From Fagopyrum homotropicum (taxonomy: Eukaryota; Streptophyta; Magnoliopsida; Caryophyllales; Polygonaceae), in assembly GCA_033239125.1 (NCBI GenBank), contig BSWB01000001.1, positions 42,071,501-42,135,500 of the forward strand: a DNA stretch of 64,000 nt, written 5' to 3'. The translations under genes were made by a program, and so were the position numbers. This document shows positions 44,847 to 56,484 of this stretch, piece by piece. Position 1 is the first letter of the stretch. Every line of letters starts with the position of its first letter. The notes beneath the pieces are model-generated. The model saw only the letters and a program-made list of their open reading frames with translations. It did not search any database and was not told where the DNA came from.

Positions 44847-46127
44847 CCTATCAAACTCCCTCATACTTAGATTCTTTACTCGTCCCGAGTAAACAACACA
44901 TCTAATCAAAATCAAAATAAAGTCTCAGGAAGCATGGTGCAGCAGACAAGTGGGAAAACAAAAGAGAAATTACCAAAGAAGAAGTGAGAAAAGAGATAAA
45001 CTACCATCCTAATCGCTCCAAGAGTGACCTACCCGGACTCCTCCTTATGTCTCCCCTTCTTATGTCGCCAAAGTCGGAAAGAGGATAACCTATGCTCAAA
45101 TGTCGCTCATTTTGCCAAGGATCTCTTTCAGGTTTTTACCATGCCACTCTTCTTCTTTATATGATAGTCTCACCAATTTCTCACATCACTGAAGTCCATT
45201 TTTGTACCAACCTAGTGTTGGTCGGACTACCTTATTTTTGCATATGCCTCCCTTTCGAGTTTTCGGTTTATCTAAGGATTTTCTTGCCTTTTTCTCATTT
45301 TCTTTGGCCTTTTCTCTTTCTTTTTCTTGACTGAATAAAAAATTATAATTCAATAATCAAACAGTACAAACAAGATAGATCACTCCCCCATGCTTAAAGA
45401 TTAGTTTGCCCTCAAAGTGTGAAAATGAAGGAAAAAACTGAAAAGGGAAAAGGATGAAGAACAAGCTCATTGATGAGATGGTGGACAATCGGATACTCTG
45501 GTGGGTACGGGAAGTGTGAGAAGAAAAGCTCATGCCGCTAGTGGAGATTAGGTGGTGGCGTGGTGGATAAGTGGAGGTGAGCGTGGATGATAGGCTTTGA
45601 GTGGAGAAGAATTGTGAATGTAAGTGGTGAGGGAAAGAGGGGATGGTGGTCGAAGATTTGAGAGGAGGTAAAGTTTTTTTTTTACTTTTTCTTTCTTTCT
45701 TTCTTTTTTTGTACATACTTGACGTCATGGCCGCCGCGGTTGCGGCTCTTCTTTGCCGCGGGTGCGGGCACAACTGGGTTAGCCGCGGTCGTGGCCCTTC
45801 ATAGCCACGGGTAGGATAGATGACATAAAGACTTTTATTTTTACTTCCTCGGGTTGCCTCCCGAGTAGCGCCTTTGTTTTACGTCGTTGGCTCGACGTTA
45901 GTCCTTGATCATGCTTGTATGACTCCTCCATGATTAATTCGTTGATGTTGAGGTCTTATTTCGTTGATGTCATCTATGATCCAACCACTTATTTTACACG
46001 CTCATCTAGTGCAAAAGAGAAATTAGTAGCACGAGTTTGAACCATACAAATGGCTGAAACTAATAATTGACAATAAGAATAACAAAATGCTTAAAAAACT
46101 CTAATCTCCCCGGCAACGCGCCAAATT
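44847..46127 (-). other. Short internal region of the outer element
   Basis: About 1.28 kb with no recognisable gag or pol. It keeps the Gypsy landmark GGGTTGCCTCCCGAGTAGCG (45853-45872) and a degenerate primer site (46109-46123, CCCCGGCAACGCGCC, one base short compared with the tRNA-Asp complement). A (CTTT)n-like tract lies at 45680-45705. The motif cluster at 45725-45815 (GCCGCCGCGGTTGCGGC, TTGCCGCGGGTGCGGG, AGCCGCGGTCGTGGC, AGCCACGGGT) is this element's palindrome set. The 138-codon minus frame is not convincing. Confidence 0.75.
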
Positions 46128-46855
46128 TGAGAAGCCTAAAAATCTATGGTCGTTGTGTTTAGCTTAATCAAAGTAGAATTCCGAACTCAACACTTAACCG
46201 ATTGTATAGTGTGTAAGTAAGGGTCGAACCCAAGGGAGTTATGGTCAAAGTATCATTTAGATTCAATTATCAATTTAGTAAACAGGGGGGGTTGGATTGC
46301 AATATTAAACAAGACAAAAGCAAATAAATAACAAGCAAAGATGGTGATAATATGAATGATTTGGAAACTACACTAGGTTAGATTTCCGTATGCATACAAC
46401 TTAGTTGGTTCTTTTTAGAAGCATTCACCAATTGTTCTCATCTTGATCTTATTTATGTGTTAAGTCAACCGCCACTAACACAACTTAACTAGTTTATCGA
46501 TCCGTAAACCTACAAGATCAAACCACAAGTTAGCATTCAAATAAAGATAAAGAGATACATAAAAGATAAACAACCCGTTAATCTTATTATGTAGTTATGT
46601 TTCTTTCCCTTAGATAATTATAACTCCTTATTACCTAGGGGTTTGTTACTAAATTAAGGACCTGAACCCAGAATCGAATAACCCTAGCCTTTTGCATGCA
46701 ATTGTACAACTTAGATGACCGAACTAAGTGAGAATAGACATGCAAACGTAAGTTAAAGAGCAAGGAACAAAACACAATTGGAAACTGAATATAACTTCTA
46801 TTAAAAAGACTTACAACCAAATTGCATACAACTTCAATCAACCCAATGTAACAAT
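46128..46855 (-). repeat. 5' LTR of the outer element, truncated
   Basis: Matches 24402-25107 and the first bases of 32742-33248, up to CCAATGTAACAAT, where a CACTA terminus begins. The rest of this LTR was not found in the window. Confidence 0.88.
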
Positions 46856-47262
46856 CACTACAAAAAAAAAAATTTGCGACCGCACTTTGCCACGGCAAGT
46901 ATTTGTCGTCGTTAATGGGGTGAATTTTGTGACGGCATAGCGACGGCAACTCGTGCCGTCACAAAAGGTGGGTTATTTGTGACGGCACAACGACGGGAGT
47001 TGGTGTCATCGCAAAAGGATGGGTTATTTGTGACGGCACAACGACGGTAAGGATGGGTTATTTGTGACGGCACAACGACGGTAATTGGTGCCGTCACAAA
47101 ATGATGGGTTATTTGTGACGGTACAACGACGGTAGTTGGTGCCGTCACCAAATGTGGGGTTATTTGTGACGGGACAACGACGGTAATTTGTGCCGTAGAA
47201 AAATGTTGGGTTATTTGTGACAGGACAACGACGACGGTAATTGATACCGTCGTAAAAAGGTC
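46856..47262. mobile_element. CACTA-type transposon terminus with subterminal repeats
   Basis: CACTACAAAAAAAAAAATTT at 46856 is a typical CACTA end. It is followed by about seven repeats of ~50 bp with GGGTTATTTGTGACGGCAC, AACGACGGTAATTGGTGCCG and TCACAAA, the transposase-binding subterminal array. The three bases before it are AAT. The opposite end (ending GTAGTG) was not found in the window, so it is either truncated or ends beyond 64000. Minus-strand frames across the array are repeat artefacts. Confidence 0.8.
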
Positions 47263-48618
47263 ATCTTCTCTATTACAACTTGCTTTACCAGCCAAACTCA
47301 TCCAACTTTGCGCTATCCAACTTGGTATTTTTCTTCTCTATCTTCTCAACGTAATATATCAATTTCATTTTACAAAATTGTATCCCATAGTATTTTTCGA
47401 GTTGATCGATTTCATTAAGTCCCTTATTTCACCATGAGATTTTGGTATAATAATAGATCCCAAAATTTGAAAAATAAGTTGTATCTTTAAGAAAAAGTAA
47501 ATACGTTAAATATCTTTAGATATGCATTGGAAATACATAGAGATATTGATCTTTGGGATATACTTCACAATGCAATGATTATCTGTGGACCTCAATTCTT
47601 TGAAATAAGTTCAAATATATTGATCTTCTTAATACGGTCTTGAGTTAAAAGCCTTTTATCTTTTGAAGATTTCCTTAATCACCCCTCTTATATGAATAAT
47701 TTCTACTGATATTTGTCTTTATTCAATATAATTTTAAGTAATTATCTCCTTTATTAATCAAATTTTATTTAATAACCCCTCTTATATGTAATCAAAAAAT
47801 TGCAACAAATCTAATAAACAACAACAAGACAATCTTTGTTGCCAAAAAATAAAGATTTTCTCCATCGTTTACACAATATATATATATATATAAAGCAATT
47901 TTATTATTGTTATGATCGTTCTTTTTCTACAACCTTCAGTTATGCAATCTTGCTCAAATTTTTTAATCAAACTTTAAATAATCACCCCTCTTATGAATAA
48001 ATTCTACTAACATTTGTCTTTGTTCAATAAAATTAAGTAATTACCTCCTTCATTAATCAAACTTTATTTAATCACCGTATGTAATCTTAAAATTTAAAGC
48101 AAATCTAATAAACAACAATAATACAATCTTTATTGTCCAAAAATAAAGAGTTTCTCCATCATATACCTATATATGTATAAAGCAATTTTATTTTAGTTAT
48201 GATCATTCTTCTTCTACAACCATCACTTATGCAATATTTATTTTGGGTACTTTAATCAAGCTTTATTAAATCACCCCTCTTATATGAATAATTTCTACTA
48301 ACATTTGTTTTTGTTCTATATAATTAATCTTTGTTCAAATCTTTCAATCTTTGAAGCAACAATCACAATGTTGTAGTTTGTAATCGCCTACAAGATAAGA
48401 ATTAAACACCTTATAAATTCACCATACAAGCAATATTTAAAGTCACCTTATAATATATGATTTTACAATAAGACAACATCCTAAACAAGAACAATACATA
48501 CAACAAATTATCAAAAATATGTAAAACAATCAAGAAAATACAATCCCCAATAATTTAAAACTTTATCATAATCATGTAAAATAAATGTGTTGAACATCAT
48601 ATTCCACTAACTCAATCA
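47263..48618. repeat. AT-rich DNA with a ~300-bp tandem repeat
   Basis: No gene. The words AATCACCCCTCTTATATGAA and TTCTACTNNCATTTGTCTTT recur at about 47683, 47982 and 48283, with other blocks (AAATAAAGANTTTCTCCATC, TATATATAAAGCAATTTTAT) in register, giving 2.2 copies. It is perhaps interior of the CACTA element at 46856. Confidence 0.65.
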
Positions 48619-48742
48619 GGGGGGGCGTCGCCCCGGGTCCGGAACGGGGATCTCGCTGCCCGGTCAGCGAGTCAGGGGGTCGGGGGGACTTCGTCCCCCT
48701 CGCCTGGAGGGTCCGGGGGGGGGGGTCGTCCCCGGGTCCGGA
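48619..48742. repeat. GC-rich hairpin island in AT-rich surroundings
   Basis: About 124 bases of very high GC: GGGGGCGTCGCCCC, GGGGGACTTCGTCCCCC and GGGTCGTCCCC are short-loop hairpins, and CCCCGGGTCCGGAA is repeated at both ends. The sequence AATATATTTCTAATGAGTGA occurs just after it and again at 48817. It resembles GC-rich snapback ends of non-autonomous elements, but I could not define ends or a target duplication. Confidence 0.6.
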
Positions 48743-51297
48743 ATATATTTCTAATGAGTGAAGATTTTTAAAAAGATTTAATTTTTATCAACTATATATA
48801 TCTTATCAATTAGTCCAAATATATTTCTAATGAGTGAAGATTAATTGGTCAAATAAAGAAACAAAATTAATCATAATTTTCTTAAGTGAGATAAAGATAA
48901 CAAATAATATCCAATTCAATGTAAAGATAGAAATTTTTCAGTTTATTTTTAGATTTTTAAAAAGATTTAATTTTTATTAAACAAAACTAACCCTACCTCA
49001 TGATCTGTTCGTTTCAATTTATAGGAACGCCTTCAACTTCGTCTGCTCTCAAAGTTCTCTTCGTCTCCTTCCAACAAAGAGCAACCGCAAATCTTGTCTC
49101 CTTTCAACAAAGAAGCAATCGTCCCGGCCTCGAAATCTACCTTCATCCCGCTTGAATTTATTCCCTTCATCCTGCAAATCTTGGCTCCTTCCACGCTCGC
49201 TTTTTGGCACCGACTTCTCACTCGCGATTTTTGGTAAAGTCTTTCGGTTCTCTATTCCGGTTAACGCTTAATTTTACAGCCCAATTTTGTGTTATAGTGT
49301 TGATTATATTCTTTGATTTAAGAGCCCAATTTCATGTTCTGGTGTTAATTCCTTTGCTCGCGCTTTCTGTTACTTAGGTATCGAATAAATCAGCAACCTT
49401 TCTCTTCTTGTCTATCGAGACAGGTATGCACAATGACAAAAATCTCAAGAAACCTTGCTCTGCTGAATTCCTTGTTGATTTGTATTGTTGCAACGAAGAT
49501 TTGTGGGTTATTTATAGCTTGAATTCCTTACTCTGCTGAATTCCTTGTTGATTTGTGTTGCTGCAACGAAAGTTTGTGGGTTATTTATAGCTTGAATTCC
49601 TTGCTCTGCTGAATTCCTTGCTCTGTTGAATTCTGTTTTGCGTGAATTTTGTTATCAAAAACCTTGTATATATGTACTTCTTGGATATGCTACAGATAAA
49701 TCTTGGATATGCTACACATAATTATTTTTCCTGAACCTTATGTTTGTGATAGTCTTGGTTCGTTGTAAGAGCATAGTGTCATGTGTGTGATGTGTAATCT
49801 GTTAGTCAGTTGATCCAATGAGATTTGGTAATTCGTGAGATAAGCTACATCCTGAGACATAAGGACAATGAATTATTATTGCAAATAACACCAGGAGAAG
49901 CCTAACACGTTTAAGGTGAATTTGAAACGAAATACAATCTGATTATGATTGAATAATGTTCAAAGAAAGCTTCCAGGTTACTAAATGGTGTATCTTGAGC
50001 AGCCTTGAATGACTCTAGAGGTGAAATAGCTAAGTTGAAAGAATTAATTCTTAACTATCACTAATGAGTATAGGTCATGTAATTATATATGAATAATGCT
50101 ATAATTAAGTTGAAAGACTTAACCCTTAACTAATTTTCTTGGGCACTCACCTCTTTGTAATTCTTAACTATCACTCATGAGTATAGGTGTATTTTTGGGT
50201 ATAAAATGCAAGTAAACTATCCTATAAGCTGCTCTGATTCTTAGATTGATTTTAAAACTTCATTTTTACTGTTTTTAAATTGATTTTAAAGCTTCATTTT
50301 TATTGGTTTTTTTTTTACTGTTTTTAACTGGTTTTGAATTGTTTTTTTGTTATTGTTATTGGTATAGTGCTTAGGTGCATTTTTGGGTATAAAAATGTAA
50401 GTAAACTATCCTATAAGTTGTTTTGAATTCTTATAAGTTGGCTTTTTACTTTTTTTACTGTATTTTTTTAACTGGTTTTTTTTATAATTACTGGTTTTTT
50501 GAACTGGTCTTTTGTTACTGCTTTTTGACATGACATATATATATTTTTTTACTATTTGGACTACTTGGATTCCTCTACAATCTTCTCCCTCTATTTGAAA
50601 CAAATCTACATAAAACTCCCAATTTTGAGTACCCCTGCTATAGTGAAACGAGTTTCTGTTGGCTCTTTCCTTGGTGGTGGTGTTGGCTCATCTTTGTCAA
50701 AAGGAAAAGAAAGAAGAAGACACACAAAACATTTATCTATCGGCGGCGCCCCCTCAGGTTGATGGATCTCCATCTGGAGAGGAGATAACTGCAAACTCCC
50801 TTTCTCCAGTGCAAATTCAAGCCCAAAAACAAAGATTTGCTCTGCGCTTGTCTACTAAACGTTAGAGAATGTAAGTGAGTGATTTACTCAATCTTCAGAC
50901 GGGAGTTTCATTGGCTCCACTTTATGAAGAAGAAAAGAAAGAATTTGCTAAGTGGACGACTGACATGGTGGTGACATGGATATCGGGATTCAATTTATGT
51001 GGCGTGGTCGAGATCCATTGCTCAATCTTCCTTTTTTCTTCATTGTCCCTATACTAGAACGATTGAAGGTCTATTAGGTGCGATACACCCCAATTTGTGG
51101 TTTTGGTCGAACAATCTGCTCTACTAACACTGAAAACCTGAACAAAAAACGATGGAATCTGAAAGAGGTTGCTCATCTGACCCCTACCCCCAAAACAAAA
51201 TAAACCCAAGCAATTGCTCCTAATTAATAAAGAGAAGAAGGCTTGTGCTGCCCTTACTATTGGAGAAACCGACAAAACCATAAAGAATAGTAAAGTG
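48743..51297. other. AT-rich DNA with UTR-like text and gene-like scraps
   Basis: 49455-49625 holds a ~75-bp duplication (TTGCTCTGCTGAATTCCTTG, then GTGGGTTATTTATAGCTTGA). 50400-50560 is T-rich. 50640-51050 has protein-like stretches in different frames (for example SPVQIQAQKQRFALRLSTKR and LAPLYEEEKKEFAKWTTDMV) that I do not recognise, interrupted by stops. It may be a decayed gene or transposon interior that continues at 53305, 58538 and 63924 after later insertions. Confidence 0.45.
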
Positions 51298-53299
51298 TGT
51301 AACGCCCTGAATCCGCGGACCAGGGGCGCCACGGGTGGAGACCTCACAATGGGTCCCGACCCTTAGATTGACAACAATTTCACCGGAGCTTTCCAACAAG
51401 GCACAAATAAAGGCAAATACGGAAAATGTTTTAATGTATGCGTGAGAATATTGAAACGTAAAGTACAAAGTGGAAACTCAGTCGAGTTCTCAAAACGACA
51501 CAAACTCCATAACGTAAATACACAATCCACACAACATAACGAAATAGAAATCCATCCCCGTCCTATAATGTACGGAGACCCTGGTTGTCCACTCCTCAAT
51601 CTCACTCAGCGGCATCCCTAACCTGCAGAGCATCTACACAATCGTTTTAAAATCGTTAGCTAATATTCAAGGCACTACAATCAAGGTGATGCCACAAACA
51701 CACATAAATCATCATAAACACACACAACATCCTCCAAAACACACAAGTCTGGTTTATTATCTTTTCATTAAGTCATTCCGTTACTAATTCAACTTAGGTT
51801 TGTGACACGAGAATCCCTGAAACTCGCCTCGATCCCTACTTACTGACAAGGAATGGTACCGATGCATCCGACCGTCTACCCGCACGGGCTAGTCCGAGAA
51901 CCAACTAGCTCTACGCAAGAGCTGGAAAAGTTGACACCGCCTGTTATCATACACTTGAACCAAATATCAAAATATAAAGGTCAGTTGTCCTATGTCCGGT
52001 TTGTTATAATATAACATAATCAACACACACACACCACCAAATACGCATCAATGCTAATATAAAGAATACGAGCTAAGTAAGTTCGGAGACTTGCCTCGTC
52101 CCAACGCTAAACTCACACAACCACTCTCGCTTCCCTTGGGAAGAATCCCACCCCCTGCTCACAACAAGATACGTATCAATGACTCACTCATACTCAAGAA
52201 GTCTTAGACTTTCACTCTAATGTTCTACGCAAGATCATCTAACTCTAAAGCTAGGACCGCATCCTAGAATCCATGATACCAACATCTCACTCAACACATG
52301 AAAGGATCTCATAACAGCCTACTCTCTCACATGATCATACACAACATCCAAGAAGGAACAACTAGATAAGGAGGTCCAACATGCTCATCACACTTGAATC
52401 CAACAAACTACAACAAGCCTTAAGGGCTCCTAGGTTCACAACCACTAGATGGCATTCACAACTACCCTAGGTCCACCCTATGCATGCTACTAATATATAA
52501 CAACCTCTAAACAAAGGAAGGAACCAAGAAGGAAGGAGGAGAAGAGCCTAGTGTTGAAGAAACGCAACCGTGGAAGCAAACTGGCGCGACTGCGAAGAAG
52601 TAGTCACCGCCCCTGCGGTGGCCAAAAGCCCAGGCTCCGCCCCTGAGATGGCCTGGATCCACCCCATGCGGCCCTGAAGATCCGCCCCTGCGGTCGAATA
52701 GTAAAAAGTTCGTCTTCTTCGACTCTTCGAATGTGCACTTGCTTCAAAGGCTTCCTTCTCTTGTTGGGTCTTCTCCAAACATCATCCATAGCATCCAAGC
52801 TCTTCTCCACGACCTAAACAAGCTAGGAATACATGCATGCAAAGGAATCAAGATGAACTCTCTTCCAAAGCTTCAACCATTGCAATGGAGAAGGAGTGAA
52901 GAAGAAGAAGCTATGCAACAGGGAAGAAGAAGAAGGGAGGGAGAAGGAAAGGCTTACCAAACTAGATCCAAAGCTCCTCCACTGTTGGCCACACCCAAGA
53001 GATCCCAAAGAAAAGATGGTGGAGAAGAGAGCATAAAGGAAGGAAGAGGAAAGAAACCAACGTGAATGACAAAAGAGTAGAGTGAGAGGGAAAGACAAAG
53101 GTTGCACAAGGTGGGGAGAACCAAGGGTCAGCTGCACCTTGTCTCCTTTGTGCTAGAGAACGAGGGGTCTAAAAGGCAAATGTGAGATAACGAAAGGCCA
53201 GAACAAGATTTTGGAATAAAACCCGTCACTCGGCACCTCGTGCCTGCGGGAAGATCGATAACTCGCTCACTAACAAGAATAAAAATTCCGGATGTCACA
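51298..53299 (-). mobile_element. Solo LTR, chromovirus-like Gypsy, TSD AAGTG
   Basis: 2002 bp, plus strand TGTAACGCCCTGAATCC...CCGGATGTCACA; the other strand starts TGTGACATCCGGAATT, as many Tekay/Del LTRs do, so I assign it to the minus strand. AAGTG flanks both ends (51293-51297 and 53300-53304). A motif cluster at about 52605-52700 has CCGCCCCTGCGGTGG, CCGCCCCTGAGATGG and CCGCCCCTGCGGTCG. No internal region. Short open frames inside are not genes. Confidence 0.88.
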
Positions 53300-53304
53300 A
53301 AGTG

Positions 53305-53448
53305 AGCCTATGATCTTGCTTTGCAAATGAAGGTGGACTTATATGGTTAACCTGCTCAATTAGTAGAGTTAGAACATAAAACAACAAGTAAACCAAAGAA
53401 ACAAGGAGGACAAACTAGGTACCCTCTACCTTTGATTCCATTTACTGA
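53305..53448. other. Short backbone segment between two insertions
   Basis: After removal of the solo LTR it joins 51293-51297, and after removal of the CACTA element it joins 58538. The joined text has a protein-like flavour (QTRYPLPLIPFTD leading into IFKKPCLYYRYTCLKTYLE) but I do not recognise it. Confidence 0.4.
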
Positions 53449-53469
53449 CACTAGTACAAAAAAGCACAT

Positions 53470-53830
53470 TGGTTACGGTACATTTAACACGGTTCCGTAT
53501 TTTTGCGTGGTAAATATGCAAAATCAACTTTTTTACCACGGTTGCCCAAAAAACCGTGTTTAAAATACTTATAATTTACCTCGGTTCACCGAATAACCGT
53601 GGTAAATTTATAGAATCATCCATTTTAACACGGTTACCCTGCGAACCGTGTTAAAAAAAATTTATAATATAACGGTTACTTGTAACCGTGTTAAACTTGT
53701 GTATCATTTATCACGGTTCTCTTAAAAACCGTAGTAAAAATGTTGACAATTTACCACGGTTACCTTCTAAACCGTGTTAAATAAGCGTATGGACACAATT
53801 TACCACATCTTTCAATCAACCGTGTTAAAT
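53470..53830. repeat. Left subterminal repeat array of the CACTA element
   Basis: About 15 copies of ACACGGTT or AACCGTGTTAAA in both orientations with spacing of 20-40 bp; these are expected to bind the element's TnpA-like protein. Confidence 0.85.
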
Positions 53831-54235
53831 ATTTTTTAAAAATAGTTGGAAATTTTTTAGAAAGCGCGAGATTTGTTAGGAATTATTTTTTTTTTCATTA
53901 AACCAGTGTTAAAAAACACCGATCAATCCTGTTAAAGATAAGATATTCCGTACGTATATATATCTTCTACTTGACCTAAAAATTAGATCTAGCGAGTCCT
54001 TGTTCTCCACCGATCAACCTTGTTCTCCACCGATTACTTCCGTCTCCCAAGTTGATCCCGATTCCACGCCAGTTCACCCCTAGTCTATCTCCAGCGAGTC
54101 CTTCCGTCTCTCAGGTCAATCCCGATTCCACGCTAGTTCACCCCTCGACGACGCCAGTTCCACACCAGGTCGAATGCGGTTCCGGCGATTTTAGGTTTCC
54201 ATCGCCGACGATTTCAGGTTGACCTTATTTTTTGT

Positions 54236-55392
54236 GGATTTTTCCGTTTGGTACTCCTGAGTTTTTGGCTTTTCCGGATGGTGCCCAAAGTTTTTTACGT
54301 TTCCGTTCGGTACCCTTGAGTTTTTAGCTTTTCTGGATGGTTCCCAAAGTTCTTCACGTTTCCGCTTGGTATCCTTGAGGTTTCGGTTTTTCCGTTCTGT
54401 ACCCTTATTTCTTTTTTTTTGTCTAAAATAATGTTTCTTTTATGAAATTTATAAAAAAAATATATAATAAAAATTCTATATTGTAAATTTCGATGATAAG
54501 TATATTTTAGTTTTATTTTATGGGAGACAAGTATATTTTAGTAAACCAAATTTAATTAAATATTAATGAATTACGATATTTCTTAAAATATAAGATTCTT
54601 GCATATTATTTTATGATTTTAATATATTTATTACTATTTGATACTTTATCATATTTTGCATCAAAACATGAGAAATTTATTATGTTTTAAAATTGAACAT
54701 AATTTATATCTATATGATATTTCGTTGTTGGTATACTCCATGTATTTATTTGTTGCTTTATTATATAATATTGGATGGTTCATATCCTTAATTATTAGTA
54801 TTATATAAAAGAAATTTTGATTCGATGTGAGAGTGTATATTTTGGGAAAAATCTTCTAAAATCATAGGATATTCATTTTTTTTGAAAAATCGAATGGCCG
54901 ATTTTAATATTCTACGTTATACATTTATCAATGATTTATTTCATATATTATGATAAATAAAATATATTCGATAAAATATTTTTTTATAGAAAAATATGAA
55001 AATACAAATTTTCTTTATAAAAATTATTTTATATAAAATATTTTTTTGAATGTTTTGATGTAAAATATGATAAAGTATCAAATACTAATAAATATATTAA
55101 AATCAAAAAATAATATATAAAAATCTTATATTTTAAGAAATATCATAATTTATTAATAGTTAATTAAATTTGTTTAATTAAAATATACTCGTCTTCAAAA
55201 TTTATAATATATGAATTGTTATTATATTTTTTTCTTTTTTTGTATAAATTTAATTAAAGAAACGTTATTTTAGACAAAAAAAAAATATAGGCACCATCCG
55301 AAAAAGCAAAAAACTTGGGTATTAAACGAAAACGTAAAAAACTTTAAACACCCCCGAAAAAGCTAACAACTCAGGTGTACCAAGCGTTTTTT
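54236..55392. mobile_element. Long inverted-repeat (foldback or MULE-like) insertion inside the CACTA
   Basis: The arms at about 54240-54670 and 55010-55390 are complementary over roughly 400 bp with moderate divergence. Each outer part has tandem ~66-bp units with TTTCCGTTYGGTAYCCTTGAG and GCTTTTCCGGATGGTGCC; the left arm has about three units, the right about two. The inner part includes TTGTCTAAAATAAYGTTTCTTT and ATTTCTTAAAATATAAGATT on both arms. The centre (54670-55010) is AT-rich without a gene. Target duplication unclear (poly-T at both edges). Confidence 0.75.
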
Positions 55393-55429
55393 TTCTTTAT
55401 TCTTTTCCTCTAACCTCCTTTTGCCCTAA

Positions 55430-56077
55430 TTGTTTCCCTCTCCCTCACCCACCTGCTTTCTTTCCTTTTCCGTGTATCCCTTTCCGTCTCCTACTCTCTC
55501 GACTACATCCATTCCGCCGTCAAGGAAGGCCTCCAACTGCCCGGCCACCACACAGCAACCCCGAGCCCTAACGGTCCTTTGCGAACAGCGACCCCGAGCC
55601 CTAATCCTCCCTTGCGAACCGCCATCCCGAGCTCTAACCCTCCTCGCCTGCGAACAACCATTGCGTCCTAGCCGCCTCGTCGCCACCAGTCAGCCGGACT
55701 CCTCCTACTCCTTGCCGTGGTGTTCCTCCTCAGTCCGTCCTCTGTCGTTCCTCCTTAGTCCATCATCTATCGTCTTCTCATTCCGTCTTCGGTTTCACCA
55801 GGAGTCGAACCGCAGCCATGCCACCGCAGCCATGCCGCTGCTGCAACCAGGACGTCGGCGCAAGACGACCCAGCGTGAGCTCTTCCGACTCGCAAGCTTG
55901 CCGAGTTGTGTAAGCAAGTTCAGTGCTCAACCAGCCGGGGTTCTTGTTGATCGACTGCTGACGAGCCTCCAGGGTCGGATCTCACCCGGAAACACCAGCC
56001 ACCTCCTTGTGAATCTCCACCTCCTTGCTTGTGAATCTCGGTTCGGATCTAGGGTGAGTTTTTTCGCATTGGACTAA
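55430..56077 (+). other. CT-rich leader-like region, open by composition
   Basis: A 215-codon frame rich in Ser, Pro, Leu and Arg with no recognised domain. The text has repeats (CGAACAGCGACCCCGAGCCCTAA, shared with two neighbouring units) and ends at TCTAG|GGTGAG, a plausible splice donor. It is more likely the 5' UTR/first exon of the CACTA transcript or of a captured gene than a protein-coding gene. Confidence 0.4.
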
Positions 56078-56484
56078 CCTAGTATTTCTGACTGAAGATT
56101 TTTACGTTAGGATTGAATTGTGTACATATATGTGTAATTATATGATGATTTGGTGTTGTGAGTGATTATTGAATGTTGATTTGTAATCGAAGTTCATATA
56201 TATGTGGAATTTGGGGGATTTGCTTATTGAGAAGTGAGTTAGTGTTAATTGGAATGTATTTGTATGATTTGGTAATTAATGTGTGAGCAATTGTTTCTTT
56301 TGTTGAATTTCAAAACGAATGACAGAATTAGCGGTTAATCATGGATTTTAGTATGTTTATGGATTTAGTAGGTTTTGGAAATGTTGGATGTCTATGTATA
56401 ATAGTCAAGGTGCTCCAGTTCATGTCTAAATCTTGTAATGTTGCCATTGGATGTACTAAGCTTGTAACCATGTTTTACATTCAG

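Larger units (their letters stand above)
24402..46855 (-). mobile_element. Outer non-autonomous Gypsy derivative (LARD-like), heavily nested
   Basis: Minus-strand element. The 3' LTR is at 24402-25107 + 32742-33248 + 44679-44846 (about 1.38 kb once two insertions are removed). The internal region is only about 1.28 kb (44847-46127), and the 5' LTR starts at 46128 and is cut by a CACTA start at 46856. A degenerate Asp-tRNA primer site lies at about 46109-46123. No gag or pol is present, so it depended on other elements. It is the oldest layer of this nest: a plus-strand element sits at 25108 and a young Athila at 33249. Confidence 0.8.

Noticed and set aside
45357..45773. 138-codon minus-strand frame in the outer element
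   Set aside because: Composition driven by CT-rich and poly-A/T tracts; no motif.
46912..47301. 129-codon repetitive minus-strand frame
   Set aside because: It spans the CACTA subterminal repeats; the open frame results from the repeat unit length.
55430..56077. 215-codon Ser/Pro-rich frame as a protein gene
   Set aside because: Low-complexity, no domain, and typical of a CT-rich plant 5' UTR; kept only as a leader-like region.
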